Positions 27,013 through 38,384 of a stretch of DNA of 64,000 bases are shown piece by piece (the stretch's first letter is position 1; the number at the start of each line of letters is the position of its first letter). This DNA is from Chloroflexota bacterium (GTDB lineage: Bacteria > Chloroflexota > UBA11872 > UBA12225 > JAJDUF01): NCBI GenBank assembly GCA_022826725.1, contig JAJDUF010000016.1, positions 434,001-498,000 on the forward strand. Direction: 5' to 3'. The notes beneath the pieces are model-generated. The model worked only from the letters and a program-made list of their open reading frames with translations, had not been told where the DNA came from and searched no databases. Made by a program: the position numbers and the translations under genes.

Positions 27013-29130
27013 CTACCGCCGGCGGCTGCTGCGCCGGCGTGGCCCGGTCACGCGCACGGCCCGCGAGGTGGAGCGGCCGCGCGGCGTAGGGGCGGCGGCG
27101 CCGTTCGTATCGGCCGCGGCAGCCGCCGGTGCGGCCGGCGCGGCAACCGGGTCACTGCCGTCACCCAACGTTGCCCGCAGCTCGTAGACCTGATCGCGCA
27201 GCAGCGCCGCCTGCTCGAAGTCGAGCTGTCGCGCGGCCTCCTTCATCTGCTTTTCGAGGTCTTTGATGAGCCGGGCCACTTCCTTCTTCGGCAGCTCCTC
27301 GTCGGTCTTGTAGGCGGGAACGGCTTCCGCGACCTGCTTTAGCCGCTCCGACACGCCGCGGATCGCCTTCTGAATGCCGACCGGGGTGATGCCGCGCTGT
27401 TCGTTGTAGCGAGTTTGGACACGCCGGCGGCGGGCCGTCTCGTCAATGGCCCGGCGCATGGAGCCGGTGATCCGATCCGCGTACATGATGACCCGGCCCT
27501 CGACGTGGCGAGCGGACCGGCCAATCGTCTGGATGAGCGAGGTTTCCGAGCGCAGATAGCCCTCTTTATCGGCATCGAGAATGGCTACCAGCGAGACCTC
27601 GGGCAGGTCGAGACCTTCCCGCAGCAGGTTGATCCCGACCACGACGTCGTAGACGCCCAAGCGCAGGTCACGGAGAATCTCGACGCGCTCCAGGGTGTCA
27701 ATCTCCGAGTGGAGATAGTGGACCTTAATCCCCATCTCCGCCAGATAGTCGGCAAGGTCCTCGGCCATGCGCTTGGTGAGCGTCGTGACCAGCGTGCGCT
27801 CACCGCGCTGCACCCGCTCGTTGATTTGGTAGAGCAGGTCGTCAATCTGGCCGGCGGTCGGCTTGACCTCGACGATGGGGTCCACCAAGCCGGTCGGGCG
27901 GACGAGCTGCTCGACAATCTGGGTGCAGTGCTCGTACTCGTAGGGGCCGGGCGTCGCGGAGACAAAGATCGCCTGGCGGATATGCTGCTCGAACTCGCCG
28001 AACATGAGCGGGCGGTTATCGAGCGCGGACGGCAGGCGGAAGCCGTACTCGACCAGCGTGTCCTTGCGTGACTTATCGCCGAAATACATGCCCCGCGCTT
28101 GCGGCAGCGCGACGTGCGACTCGTCCACGAACAGGATGAAATCGTCGGGTAGATAGTCGAGCAGGGTCCACGGCTGCTCGCCGGCGGCGCGGTTGCTCAG
28201 GTGGCGCGAGTAGTTCTCGATGCCTTGGCAGTGGCCGGTCTCGCGCAGCATCTCCAAGTCGAAAAGCGTGCGCTGTTCGATCCGCTGGGCCTCCAACAGC
28301 CGCTCCTGTGCCCGCAGCTCGGCGAGGCGCTCCTGTAGCTCCTCCTCGATGGTGACGACGGCCCGCTCAAGTTTCTCGGCCGGGGTGACAAAGTGCCCGG
28401 CCGGGTAGATGTCCACCTGCTCGCGCGCTGCCAATACCTCGCCGGTGAGTGGGTCCACCTCGACAATCCGCTCGATCTCATCGCCGAAGAACTCGACTCG
28501 CACGGCGAAGTCGTCGTAGGCCGGGAAGATTTCCAGCACCTCGCCGCGCACGCGGAAGGTGCCCCGTCGGAAGTCCATGTCGTTGCGGTCGTACTGGACA
28601 TCGGTGAGGTGACGGAGCACGCGGTCGCGGCGCGTCACCTGACCGCGTTGCAGCGACACGACCGAGAAGCCGTAGTCCTCCGGGGCGCCGATGCCGTAAA
28701 TGCACGAGATCGAGGCGACGATCAGCACGTCGCGGCGCGCCAACAGCGAGCGTGTCGTCGAGAGCCGGAGCTTCTCGATCTCCTCATTGATCGAGGAATC
28801 CTTCTCGATATAGGTATCGCTGCGCGGGATGTAGGCTTCGGGTTGGTAGTAGTCGTAGTAGCTGACGAAATACTCGACGGCGTTGTGGGGAAAGAACTCC
28901 TTGAACTCGGCAAAGAGCTGCGCCGCGAGGGTCTTGTTGGGGGCCAGCACCAGTGCCGGGCGCTGCATCTCGGCGACGACACTGGCCATCGTGAACGTTT
29001 TGCCGGAGCCGGTCACGCCGAGCAGTGTCTGCAACCGCTGGCCGTCACGCAACCCCTGACACACCTTGGCGATGGCCTCCGGCTGATCGCCGGTAGCCTG
29101 GAAGTCGGAGACTAACTGAAACGGAGGCAT
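27013..29130 (-). CDS. uvrB: Excinuclease ABC subunit UvrB
   Basis: [27 protein letters not shown]...[17 protein letters not shown]...[64 protein letters not shown]. Confidence 0.98.
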   Translation of the reverse strand: MPPFQLVSDFQATGDQPEAIAKVCQGLRDGQRLQTLLGVTGSGKTFTMASVVAEMQRPALVLAPNKTLAAQLFAEFKEFFPHNAVEYFVSYYDYYQPEAYIPRSDTYIEKDSSINEEIEKLRLSTTRSLLARRDVLIVASISCIYGIGAPEDYGFSVVSLQRGQVTRRDRVLRHLTDVQYDRNDMDFRRGTFRVRGEVLEIFPAYDDFAVRVEFFGDEIERIVEVDPLTGEVLAAREQVDIYPAGHFVTPAEKLERAVVTIEEELQERLAELRAQERLLEAQRIEQRTLFDLEMLRETGHCQGIENYSRHLSNRAAGEQPWTLLDYLPDDFILFVDESHVALPQARGMYFGDKSRKDTLVEYGFRLPSALDNRPLMFGEFEQHIRQAIFVSATPGPYEYEHCTQIVEQLVRPTGLVDPIVEVKPTAGQIDDLLYQINERVQRGERTLVTTLTKRMAEDLADYLAEMGIKVHYLHSEIDTLERVEILRDLRLGVYDVVVGINLLREGLDLPEVSLVAILDADKEGYLRSETSLIQTIGRSARHVEGRVIMYADRITGSMRRAIDETARRRRVQTRYNEQRGITPVGIQKAIRGVSERLKQVAEAVPAYKTDEELPKKEVARLIKDLEKQMKEAARQLDFEQAALLRDQVYELRATLGDGSDPVAAPAAPAAAAADTNGAAAPTPRGRSTSRAVRVTGPRRRSSRRR

Positions 29131-29183
29131 TGGAGCATGTCCTTCTTATGTACCGTCAACACTGTTGCGATGAGTCATCCACC

Positions 29184-30215
29184 TCATGCAGGCATAGCGA
29201 CGCCAAGCTCGGCGGCCACTTGACGCAGCGCCGCCCAGGTCTTGTCGGGGATGGGGATGCCGTCGCGGAGGCGCTGCTCGCGGCTGCGGTGCTCGGTCTC
29301 GCCGGAGATGAGCACCTCGTCGAAGCCCTCGGCCGGCGGTGTGGCCTTGATCCGGCCAAAGGCCTTGTCCACGGTCCGCTCGACCGCCTCGCTCGGCCCG
29401 AAGAGGCCCACATCTCCCGCCAAGATGAACACGCCGGTCGCGCCTTCGTCGGTAGCATACCGGTCGGCGTGGGTGAGCAAACCACCGAACAGGCCGACCA
29501 CGAGCGCCAGACCATAGCCCTTGTGCCCACCGAACGTGAGCATACTGCCGCCCTGCCGCAGCACAACCGGGTCGGTGGTCGGCCGGCCATCGGGGCCCAA
29601 GGCAGCGCCCTCGGGTAGCAATTCACCCTTGGCCAGGGCCACCTCCACCTTGCCCCCGGCAATCACCGACGTGGCAAAGTCGAGCAGGAAGGGTGGGCGC
29701 GGGCCGGCCGGGAACCCCCACGCCATCGGGCTGGTGCTCAAGGCGCCTTGGCGCCCACCGTAGGGCGCGACGCTGCCCCCCGTGCGGTTGAGGTTGCCGG
29801 AGGTGATGAAGCTGGCGATGCCCTGCGCGGCGGCGCGAGTGGGATACTCGCCCAGCCGCCCGATGTGGTTGCACTGCACAATCCCGACGACCGCCACGCC
29901 GACCTCTTTGGCCTTGCGGATGGCAACGTCCATCGCGTACTTGGCGGCAACCTGCCCGAACGCCCAGTTGCCGGAAACGAGCGCCGCCGTCGGCCGTTCC
30001 TGCACGATGGTTGGGCAGGCGGCCGGGGCTATCTGACCATCACGCACGCCGCCGACGTAGCCGGGAATATGCTGTACGCCGTGCGAGTCGTGACCGGCGA
30101 GGTTGGCGTTGACGAGGTGCTCGGCGACCGTCACGGCTTGCTCCGGCGGGGTGCCGACCGCCGCGAAGAGCCGTTGAGTGAGGTCGCGGAGGGGGGCGGC
30201 AGCAATCTTTGGCAT
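29184..30215 (-). CDS. Ldh family oxidoreductase (malate/L-lactate/ureidoglycolate dehydrogenase type)
   Basis: ANLAGHDSHGVQHIPGYVGGVRDG...VAVVGIVQCNHIGRLGEYPTRAAAQG...VAPYGGRQGALSTSPMAWGFPAG. Confidence 0.92.
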   Translation of the reverse strand: MPKIAAAPLRDLTQRLFAAVGTPPEQAVTVAEHLVNANLAGHDSHGVQHIPGYVGGVRDGQIAPAACPTIVQERPTAALVSGNWAFGQVAAKYAMDVAIRKAKEVGVAVVGIVQCNHIGRLGEYPTRAAAQGIASFITSGNLNRTGGSVAPYGGRQGALSTSPMAWGFPAGPRPPFLLDFATSVIAGGKVEVALAKGELLPEGAALGPDGRPTTDPVVLRQGGSMLTFGGHKGYGLALVVGLFGGLLTHADRYATDEGATGVFILAGDVGLFGPSEAVERTVDKAFGRIKATPPAEGFDEVLISGETEHRSREQRLRDGIPIPDKTWAALRQVAAELGVAMPA

Positions 30216-30415
30216 GGTCTCGCCTCCAAACGGCGCTAGACCGGTGCGCTGTCGGCTATCCTGGACGCCTGGCTGCCGGCTTCCGCCGGAATGGCGCAGC
30301 GGAGGTATGCAGTCCTGGTGGTATTCAGATGGTACCAGGCCGGGGCGTGTATGATGAGAGCGAGGCGCATCCTCAAGGTACGCCAGGGGGGTAATACTCA
30401 AATGGGAGGCGACCG

Positions 30416-31510
30416 ATGACGGTTGCTCGGCAAGCGCCCTACCGCGTCGGGATTATCGGCTGCGGCCGCAAGGGCACGCAGTACGCCAGATCGTATGCGC
30501 TGCATCCGGCGACGGAGGTCGTGGCGGCCGCCGATCCCGACCCGGACAACCTCACCCTGTTCTGCGAGCGTTTCCAGGTCCCCGGCTACCGCAGCTACGA
30601 GGAGTTGCTGGCGAACGAGCGGCTCGATATTGCCGCGCCAATACTGCCGGTCAGCGAGAACCCTGCCGTCGTGCTCGGCTGCGCGCGCGCGGACCTGAAA
30701 GCCATCTCCTGCGAGAAGCCGATGAGCGCCAGTCTGGCCGAAGCGGACCGGATGGTCGAGGCGTGCGCCGCTCGTGGGATCAAGCTCGCCGTCGGTGACT
30801 TGGATCGCAACCTGCCCCACTACCGACAGGCGGTCAAACTGCTGGCGTCGGGAGAGCTAGGTGAGGTGGTGAGCATCAGCGTCCTCGACGGCAGCGGCCA
30901 TGAGATGTCGGGGGGCGGTATTCAACGCTATAGCCTGATGCGCCTGTTCGCCGGCGACGCCGACGTGGAGTGGGTGACCGGGTGGGTGGATGACGACCCG
31001 TGGAGCGACGACGACCAGGGCGGCGCCGGCTACGTGCGTTTCGTGAACGGGGTCGAGGGCGTTATCCATCGCCGGGGTAGCGTCCGGCAGGGCTACGAGG
31101 TGCTGTGCAGTCGCGGTCTATTCGTCAGTGACGGCGCTTACGTGCATGCCTGGAAGCACGCTGAGGGCGGCCTGCGCCCCATCGAGGGCGTGCTTCCGCA
31201 AACCCACCTGTACCGCGGGGAGGCAACGCACGATGCCGAGGGCTGGCGCATCATGCCGCGCCAGGACGCAACCGTCCAGACCATGGTGGATGCTCTTGAC
31301 CACGACATCGAGCCGTGGTCCAACGGGGATAACGGGCGGAAAGCACTGGAGTTGGCTATCGCGCTGCGCGAATCACACCGGCGCGGCCACACACCGGTCT
31401 ACCTGCCGCTGGAAGACCGCAGCCTGAAGATGATCCCCAAACCAGGGCGCTGGGGCAACAAGAAGACAGTCTACGGCAAAGCGTGGTACGCCGAGCAAAT
31501 GACACGCTAG
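30416..31510 (+). CDS. Gfo/Idh/MocA family oxidoreductase
   Basis: YRVGIIGCGRKGTQYARSYALHPATEVVAAADPDPDNL...AISCEKPMSASLAEADRMVEACAARGIKLAVGDLDR. Confidence 0.92.
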   Translation: MTVARQAPYRVGIIGCGRKGTQYARSYALHPATEVVAAADPDPDNLTLFCERFQVPGYRSYEELLANERLDIAAPILPVSENPAVVLGCARADLKAISCEKPMSASLAEADRMVEACAARGIKLAVGDLDRNLPHYRQAVKLLASGELGEVVSISVLDGSGHEMSGGGIQRYSLMRLFAGDADVEWVTGWVDDDPWSDDDQGGAGYVRFVNGVEGVIHRRGSVRQGYEVLCSRGLFVSDGAYVHAWKHAEGGLRPIEGVLPQTHLYRGEATHDAEGWRIMPRQDATVQTMVDALDHDIEPWSNGDNGRKALELAIALRESHRRGHTPVYLPLEDRSLKMIPKPGRWGNKKTVYGKAWYAEQMTR

Positions 31511-31617
31511 GTCTGCACGATCCTATGAAAGTCAAGGTGGTGCAAACCTAGCGTGTCAAATCGGCAGCGGCACCGTGCGGCGCTAGGAGCCCGCGGGGGG
31601 TTTAAGCGCATCCCCAG

Positions 31618-33108
31618 TCAACGCGGCTCCGCACGCCGCCAGAGTCCCGCGACCAACTGCCACTCCTCGCGGTCGAGTGGTCGCTGCGCCAGCCACACGA
31701 TGGCGTAGACCGACAGCGCCGCGCCGGCTACGACGAGGGCAGGACTGCCGAGTTGACCAAGGCCCAACGCAACGGCAGCAGCGGCCAGTCCACCGATCAG
31801 TGGGGGGAGCACCTCCCGCCAGAAGGGGAGCGTGCCCAGGCTGCGACGAACGATCACCGCAAACGGCACGAACAGCACAACCTCGGACGCCACAGTCGTC
31901 CAGGCGGCGGCGACCAACCCATAGCGCGGCACGAGCAGGAGGTTGGCGACCACGTTGAAAGCCGTGGCCAGGAAGAAACCGACAGTAATCCAGCGCTGCT
32001 GACCAACCGCGATGAGGACGACCTGGGTCAGGCCGTTCCAAAAGCTCCCCGGCACGTACCAGACGAGGATTTGCAGGGCGATGGCCGATTCGGGGAGAAA
32101 GCGCGCCCCCCAGAGCAAGCGTGTGGTGTCGTAGGCCAGCACCGTGATGCCGAGCGCAATCGGCACCGCGATGCCCAACAGTAGCTTGACGGCCAGCCGA
32201 TAGACTCCCAGGAAAGTAGCATCCCCAGGCGCCGCTCGCCGCGACAGGAGCGGGAAGAGCGCGAGTATGAAGCGCGAGGGCAGCAGACCTACTGCGTCAA
32301 TAATCCGAAACGCATTGTCATAGTGCCCCACGGCCCTCGCACCAAGGAACGCTCCCAGGACCTGAATGTCGCTCCGGAAGAAGATGGTGTTCAGCAGGTT
32401 ATTGAGCATCAGCGGCCAAGCCTCGCTCAACTGTGCGCGCAGGTCGCGGGACGTCAGCTCAATACGCAGTGGGAAGTAGTGCCGCTGGATAAGCCGGATG
32501 AAGACCACCACAGTCAGGAGGCTGACGGCGAGCGAGACGACGCCCAGGCCGATAATGCCCCAGCCGACCGACAACACCGCGAAGCCGAGGGCTGCCGTGA
32601 GGCCCCCACCAACTAACTGGACCGCTGCCGGGGTCGTCATGCGCTCGTGGCCGGAGAAGACGGCGCTCAAGGCACCGGCGATGGCTGTCGGGAACAGTCC
32701 GGCGGCCAGCAGCGCCACGGTAACGAGGATGGCGCGGTCACCGTAGAGCACGGCGACCAACGTCGCGGCGGGAGCACACACGGCAGCGAGGACCAGACGC
32801 AAGCCGACCGTCGTGGCGGTGCGCCGGGCCGCCGCCGGGCGGTCGCGGGCCACGTCGCGCGTGAGGAGGGTGGTTAGGCCGGCGTCGGCGAAGATGGAAG
32901 CGAACTGCCAGACATTTTGCGCTAACCTGTACGCCCCAATGCCTGCGGGGCCGAGCACCCGCGCGGCGTACATCGCCAGCAGCAGGCCCAGCCCGCGTTC
33001 GACTACGGTCGCCGCCAGCGGAGCAACCGTGTTGCGTGCCACCCGCCGCGCCAACGCTGCACTGTCCGCGCCGGCTAGTAGCTCCGGGTCCCGGGCTTGC
33101 TCACTCAC
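31618..33108 (-). CDS. Oligosaccharide flippase (Wzx/MATE-like polysaccharide biosynthesis protein)
   Basis: ERGLGLLLAMYAARVLGPAGIGAYRLAQNVWQFASIFADAGLTTLLTRDVARD; ~12-14 hydrophobic segments; GTG start proposed (VSEQARDPEL). Confidence 0.88.
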   Translation of the reverse strand: MSEQARDPELLAGADSAALARRVARNTVAPLAATVVERGLGLLLAMYAARVLGPAGIGAYRLAQNVWQFASIFADAGLTTLLTRDVARDRPAAARRTATTVGLRLVLAAVCAPAATLVAVLYGDRAILVTVALLAAGLFPTAIAGALSAVFSGHERMTTPAAVQLVGGGLTAALGFAVLSVGWGIIGLGVVSLAVSLLTVVVFIRLIQRHYFPLRIELTSRDLRAQLSEAWPLMLNNLLNTIFFRSDIQVLGAFLGARAVGHYDNAFRIIDAVGLLPSRFILALFPLLSRRAAPGDATFLGVYRLAVKLLLGIAVPIALGITVLAYDTTRLLWGARFLPESAIALQILVWYVPGSFWNGLTQVVLIAVGQQRWITVGFFLATAFNVVANLLLVPRYGLVAAAWTTVASEVVLFVPFAVIVRRSLGTLPFWREVLPPLIGGLAAAAVALGLGQLGSPALVVAGAALSVYAIVWLAQRPLDREEWQLVAGLWRRAEPR

Positions 33109-33497
33109 GGTACCTGGCCCGCGCGGTCGGCAGCACGTATTTCCATCCGATTGTGCATACCTCTGCTTGTGCCGCCCCGGCGCGTTACCCTTGGCGTTCA
33201 TTGGCTACAGGACGGATGACCAGAGGGCAGCGTAAGCAGTGTACCGCATGAGCCGTATCTCCCCTGCTCAACGACCCCTGTCGGGTGACTCCCTTGTGCC
33301 AGCGGACACCTATCGAGTAAAATAGATGCGAAGGCGTTACCGTTAGTGCTGCTCCGGCAAGGCTCTCCAGCCGGTGGGTTCATAGACGCGCGCTGGTTCA
33401 TCCGGTCACTGTGACCATCCCCGAAGATTCCCTCTGCGTCATGCGCGTCGAGGCACCACGAATCCAATCTCCCGCCGCTGTGCGGGCAAGGAGCGCC

Positions 33498-34919
33498 ATG
33501 TCCCTGACCTTCGCCCAACTAGGTGTCCCCGAGACCATCTGCAACGCCCTAAAGCATCGAGGCTTCACCAAACCCTTCGAGATCCAGGCAGCTACGGTAG
33601 CCGACGCCTTGGCCGGACGCGATATCTGCGGCCGCGCCCCTAGCGGATCAGGCAAGACACTCGCCTTTGGGATCCCACTCGTCGCCAGCGTCGGCCGTGC
33701 CGAGACCAGGCGACCACACGCGCTCGTACTGGCACCGACACGTGAGCTTGCCGAACAGATCAACACTGTGCTTCGCTCCTTTGCCGGGGCGGTCCGTATA
33801 GGAGTCGTCTATGGCGGTATTGGCTACGCCACCCAAATTAGGGCGCTCCGGCGGGGTGTGGACATCCTGGTCGCCTGTCCCGGACGGCTGGAGGATCTCA
33901 TCGACCAAGGCGCCGTGAGCCTCTCCGCAATCAACCGGGTCGTACTCGACGAGGCCGACCGAATGGCCGACATGGGCTTCATGCCCGCCGTTCGCCGGTT
34001 GCTCGACCGGACGGCACGCAAGCGCCAGACCATGTTGTTCTCCGCGACACTCGACGGCGATGTGGCCAAGCTCACCCGCGACTACCAACAGAATCCCGTC
34101 CGTCACGAGGTCGGAGAGGAGACCCCGGATATCACCGCGGCCCACCACATGTTCTGGAACATGGCCCAAGTCGACCGCCCGGGGATCACCGCAGAGGCCG
34201 TAAGTGCGGTGTGGCCGGCCATCGTTTTCTGTCGGACCCGACACAGGTCCGACCGGCTTGCTAAGCAACTCGGTAAGGCCGGCATCCAGGCGGCAGCGAT
34301 CCACGGCGGCCGCAGGCAGAGCCAGCGCAACCGAGCGCTCGCCGACTTCGCCAGTGGTCGAGTGCAGGCCTTGGTCGCGACCGATGTAGCCGCCCGCGGC
34401 ATCCACGTTGACGGTGTAGCGTCAGTTGTCCACTATGACGCGCCTGAGGATCACAAGACCTACGTTCACCGGTCCGGGCGCACCGCTCGGGGCGGCCAGG
34501 GCGGAGTGGTCGTCTCCCTCGTCCAACCTGATCAGGTGAAAGGCATGCGCCGACTACAGCGTCAGGTCGGCCTCAACGAACCGTTCACGACTCCTGACGC
34601 CAGCGCGTTGCGTGATCTCTCACGCGCACCCTCTCCGACCTATCCTGCCGCAACCGCCGAGGAGCACGAGATCGGGTCACGTGCTCCTCGGCACACGCAG
34701 CCCACTGACCCAAGGCGCCACCAAGATCACAGCGGCCGCGCCACATCAGGCCGGCACAAGGGACGACCGAAGGCCAAGCACCGTAAGAAAGCGAGCCAGG
34801 GGCATGGCGGTGGCCGATCATGGGGCAGGAACAAGGCCTACCGGTCCTCACGCGCGGGCGGTAGTACGCCGAGCCGCAGGGCCAGTCGGACGCATCAGCT
34901 ATCCCGCGCTGCGGGATAG
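33498..34919 (+). CDS. DEAD/DEAH box RNA helicase
   Basis: RAPSGSGKTLAFGIPL; LVLAPTRELAEQI; VLDEADRMADMGF; MLFSATLD; RTARGGQGG; basic C-terminal tail. Confidence 0.94.
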   Translation: MSLTFAQLGVPETICNALKHRGFTKPFEIQAATVADALAGRDICGRAPSGSGKTLAFGIPLVASVGRAETRRPHALVLAPTRELAEQINTVLRSFAGAVRIGVVYGGIGYATQIRALRRGVDILVACPGRLEDLIDQGAVSLSAINRVVLDEADRMADMGFMPAVRRLLDRTARKRQTMLFSATLDGDVAKLTRDYQQNPVRHEVGEETPDITAAHHMFWNMAQVDRPGITAEAVSAVWPAIVFCRTRHRSDRLAKQLGKAGIQAAAIHGGRRQSQRNRALADFASGRVQALVATDVAARGIHVDGVASVVHYDAPEDHKTYVHRSGRTARGGQGGVVVSLVQPDQVKGMRRLQRQVGLNEPFTTPDASALRDLSRAPSPTYPAATAEEHEIGSRAPRHTQPTDPRRHQDHSGRATSGRHKGRPKAKHRKKASQGHGGGRSWGRNKAYRSSRAGGSTPSRRASRTHQLSRAAG

Positions 34920-35176
34920 CTCGGCCGTCGCGAACCGGCAGAGTTGGATGGCGGCTTGACGACCTCTGCAATTGGTTTCCATACCCCTCCCCTCCGGTGC
35001 CGACGGATCGTATCCTTCCCTCCTCCTGACCAAGGCCTCCGCACAGAGGCTGTTAACGATTCCGGTTAGGGTCATATAGCCCTGTGCAGGGGTGTAGAGA
35101 GCGCAGCATGCTCGCCAAGCAGGGCAACAGGCGCTAGAATGTGCGTTCAAGCAGCGCCGCAACACAGAGAACGGCA

Positions 35177-35395
35177 ATGGCGAGAAAGGCACCGGCAGCG
35201 CAAATGCCCCTGTTGCAGTTGCTGACTCCCGCTGCGCTGCAACGGATGCGCGCCCCGCGCTTCCTGGCGACGGTCGCAGCGGCGCAAGCCAACCCCGACG
35301 ATCTCACTCCGGAAGTACGGGAGGTCTTGGCGCGCGAAATCGCGATTCGGGAAGCGCGAGCCTACCGGCGCCGGCGGCGGGTACCCCGCGCGTAG
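35177..35395 (+). CDS. Hypothetical small basic protein
   Basis: 72 aa ORF MARKAPAAQMPLLQLLTPAALQRMRAPRFLATVAAAQANPDDLTPEVREVLAREIAIREARAYRRRRR. Confidence 0.45.
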   Translation: MARKAPAAQMPLLQLLTPAALQRMRAPRFLATVAAAQANPDDLTPEVREVLAREIAIREARAYRRRRRVPRA

Positions 35396-35417
35396 GCGCC
35401 GGCCCGCCGAGCAGCAC

Positions 35418-36764
35418 CTAGCGGTAGTGCTGGCCAGCAAATAAGGCGGTCGGATCGAGCGGCTCACGGATCAGCGTCACCGTGCCGTCCATCTCCAACA
35501 GGTACTCGGCCGGCCACGCATGGCTGAGGAAGGCCAGCGACGACATCGTGAGTCCATAGGCGCCGGCCTTGTGCAAGGCGAGCAAGTCGCCCTCGCGCAG
35601 GGGGGGAAGCAGCGCAGCGCGGGCAATGACATCAATCGAGGTGCAGAGCGGTCCGCCGATGGCGTAGGTGCGGGGCGAGCCTCGGTGGCCCTCAACTACC
35701 GCGCCTGTGCCGGACTCCGATCCGGTAGCGCGAAGCAGCAACGTCACCGGATGGTCCTGACGGACCGCTACCGGGCGCCGGAAGTGATTCGTCCCGCCGT
35801 CCACCAGGGCATAATCCGTGCCCCGCGAGTGTTTCACGTCGAGCACGCGCACGACGTAGGTGCCAGCCTCGCCGACCAAGTAGCGGCCTAGCTCCAGCGC
35901 GATCTCCTTGTCGCCGAATCCGAATGTTGCGATGAGGCCCCACAGGCTGGCCGCATAGTGGGCCAGATCGAGGTCGCGGCCCGGAAACGCCCGGTAATCC
36001 ACGCCGAGACCGCCGCCGAGGTCCACAACCGGAAAGCGCCGCCGGTAGTCTCGCTCTAGCCGCTGCACGAGGTCGAAGACGTGGCGCGTGTACTCCACGA
36101 GCAGCGACGATTCCAGCACTCCAGTGGCAGCAAAGACGTGGACTCCCTGCAAGTCGAGGTGCCGGAGCTTGAGAATCCGCGGGAGCACGTCGTCAAGCTG
36201 CTCCTCGTCAACACCGAACTTCTGGGCACCGCCGCCGAGTTGGACCGCAGCATCGGCATCGTGAACCTCGAAGCGAGCGTTGACGCGCAGCAAGATCGGC
36301 TGGCGTCTGCGTGGGAAGTCTGCTTGCTGTGTTCCAGCAGCGACAATGGCATCGAGTCGTTGGGCCTCACCCAGCGATTCGACATTGATCGTGCGGAGGC
36401 CGTACCGCACCGAGGCGGCCAGCTCGTCGTCCGTCTTGGCCGGACCAGTAAACAGCACCCGGTCGCCGGAGATACCGAGGCGCTCGGCGACGGCCAGCTC
36501 ACCGGCCGAGGCAATCTCCATGCCCGCACCGAGCGCGGTTAGCTCCTGCACGAGCCGCAGCGATGGGTTGGCCTTGATCGCATAGTAGACGCGCACTTGT
36601 GGGGGAAGCGCCGTCGTCAACTCGCGGTAACGGCGCTGTACGGTGGCGAGGTCGTAGATATAGAAGGGTGTGCGGTCCGCGAGCGCAGCGAGCGTCTCCC
36701 GCGGCACCAAACGCCCGACAAATAGCTCCCGTCCGCCGTCACTCGCTGCTTGTTGCGTGCTCAT
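35418..36764 (-). CDS. lysA: PLP-dependent decarboxylase, alanine racemase-fold (diaminopimelate decarboxylase-like)
   Basis: VYYAIKANPSLRLVQELTALGAGMEIASAGELAVAERLGI; LDLQGVHVFAATGVLE; VVDLGGGLGVDY; LALHKAGAYGLTMSSL. lysA assignment supported by adjacent dap genes but not certain. Confidence 0.82.
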   Translation of the reverse strand: MSTQQAASDGGRELFVGRLVPRETLAALADRTPFYIYDLATVQRRYRELTTALPPQVRVYYAIKANPSLRLVQELTALGAGMEIASAGELAVAERLGISGDRVLFTGPAKTDDELAASVRYGLRTINVESLGEAQRLDAIVAAGTQQADFPRRRQPILLRVNARFEVHDADAAVQLGGGAQKFGVDEEQLDDVLPRILKLRHLDLQGVHVFAATGVLESSLLVEYTRHVFDLVQRLERDYRRRFPVVDLGGGLGVDYRAFPGRDLDLAHYAASLWGLIATFGFGDKEIALELGRYLVGEAGTYVVRVLDVKHSRGTDYALVDGGTNHFRRPVAVRQDHPVTLLLRATGSESGTGAVVEGHRGSPRTYAIGGPLCTSIDVIARAALLPPLREGDLLALHKAGAYGLTMSSLAFLSHAWPAEYLLEMDGTVTLIREPLDPTALFAGQHYR

Positions 36765-36827
36765 GGCTTGCTGCCGTTCCTCGGAAACGTTGCATGGAGC
36801 AACCGTATACGGCTCCGTATTCGCCTG

Positions 36828-37703
36828 TCAACCAAGTTCAGTGTCACGCCGAGTGGTCAGTTGGGCGGGGCGGCGGGCTACGGCGAGCAGGTGATTGGAC
36901 ACGCCGACGATGCTCGGATGGTCGCAGGTGTCCAGCAACTGCTTACGCCAGGTTGGCCAGCGCTCCGGGTCCGCCATTAATGCGTTGAGGTGCTCTTCCG
37001 GCAGATGCGCCCCCAAGCCGTTGCAGCCATACAACCGCACCGGTTCGAGGCCCGCCGCAGCCAACGACGCGACAAGCTCCTCCGGGAGAAAGTAGTACGT
37101 CGGCGCGCCGCCAGGGCCGATGGCGGCGATACCCGTCTCCGGCAGATGCGGGAAGTACTGTGTGTAGCAACTCGGCCACTGCACGGTCGAGCGGTAAGCA
37201 CCCAGCCGGTTCATCACCGCGATGAACAGGAAAGTACCCGGCTTCACTACCCGCCGCAGCTCGGCCAGGGCCTGCCGGCGCGGTGCCGCTTCGATGACGT
37301 GAGAGAGGACACCGCCTAGACAGAGCACGGCGTCGAACTGCGCGTCCCCGAACCGGGAGAGGCCCGTAATCGAGCCTTCGACCACTGCCGACACCCGCTC
37401 GCGGACCGCCGGGGCGGACTCGGCAATGTGCTGGCGAGCCAAAGCCAGCAGCGCCGGGCTGAGGTCGAGGAGGGACATGGTGTAGCCCCGCGCGGCCAGA
37501 GTCAGGGTGTAGCGCCCGGGGCCACCGCCGGCATCCAGAAGATGGCAGGGGCGATCCGGTGTCACGACCGGCAGATGCCGCTTGAGCGCGTGCATCGTGA
37601 CCAGGTGCTCCAGCCGGTACTGCGCCCCGGATTCGAGGCGGCGCCACTCCCACTCGGGATCATGGTCGTAAGCAGCGCGGACCTGCGCCAGCGTGTCTTT
37701 CAT
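36828..37703 (-). CDS. Class I SAM-dependent methyltransferase
   Basis: CHLLDAGGGPGRYTLTLAARGYTMSLLDLSPALLALARQHI...FDAVLCLGGVLSHV. Confidence 0.88.
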   Translation of the reverse strand: MKDTLAQVRAAYDHDPEWEWRRLESGAQYRLEHLVTMHALKRHLPVVTPDRPCHLLDAGGGPGRYTLTLAARGYTMSLLDLSPALLALARQHIAESAPAVRERVSAVVEGSITGLSRFGDAQFDAVLCLGGVLSHVIEAAPRRQALAELRRVVKPGTFLFIAVMNRLGAYRSTVQWPSCYTQYFPHLPETGIAAIGPGGAPTYYFLPEELVASLAAAGLEPVRLYGCNGLGAHLPEEHLNALMADPERWPTWRKQLLDTCDHPSIVGVSNHLLAVARRPAQLTTRRDTELG

Positions 37704-37779
37704 CCGGAAGCCTGCTCCACAGAGGAATGAGTTGCCTGAAAGACGGTATATAGGACGCCCAGGCGGCTGCTGTCAGTCC

Positions 37780-38250
37780 TCAGTCCGCCGTATTCACACT
37801 GCCCAAGATCTCTTCAGTATCTGGAATCAGACCGAGTTGTTGCCACGTATCTGCCTGGTCCCAGAGCGCACTGATCTCGATTATGCGGCCCTTCCGCAAC
37901 CGATAGATACCGATGGCTCTTTCAACAATGGTTTTTCCGGTGGCTGACACGCCGAGGAACTCTTCCCCGTGCGTAAACTGACGCTCCCAGTAGATCATGA
38001 CCCGGTCGCCCTCAGCCAGCATGTCCAGGATCGTCACCGTATAGTCGGGGAACTCCTCGACGCGGTTGCGGATTCTCTGGGAGTATTCCTCACGGGTGAC
38101 GATCTCTGGCGCTTGCTGGCTCTCGGTGCGTAAGAGGCCGCGCTTGGAGACCGTCTGGGCCACCACCTGATCAAGGATGGCGAAGTTGCGGTTATTCAGT
38201 TCATCCACATAGCGGCGGATAGTCGCCCGGTTCTCATGTTCTACAGTCAT
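37780..38250 (-). CDS. SnoaL-like/ester cyclase family protein
   Basis: TIRRYVDELNNRNFAILDQVVA...DYTVTILDMLAEGDRVMIYWERQFTHGEEFLGVSATGKTIVERAIGIYRLRKGRIIEISALWD. Confidence 0.85.
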   Translation of the reverse strand: MTVEHENRATIRRYVDELNNRNFAILDQVVAQTVSKRGLLRTESQQAPEIVTREEYSQRIRNRVEEFPDYTVTILDMLAEGDRVMIYWERQFTHGEEFLGVSATGKTIVERAIGIYRLRKGRIIEISALWDQADTWQQLGLIPDTEEILGSVNTAD

Positions 38251-38384
38251 AGCTCTTTCTCCTGCCGGATGAATGAAAGAGTCGGGAAGGCACCGGTCTC
38301 CGCTGGCACTTGCGACGGGAGCGCCGTGCTCCTGGCATAGTAGACGGTCAGCTCGAACCGTCGGCCGCTCGGACAGACAGAATA

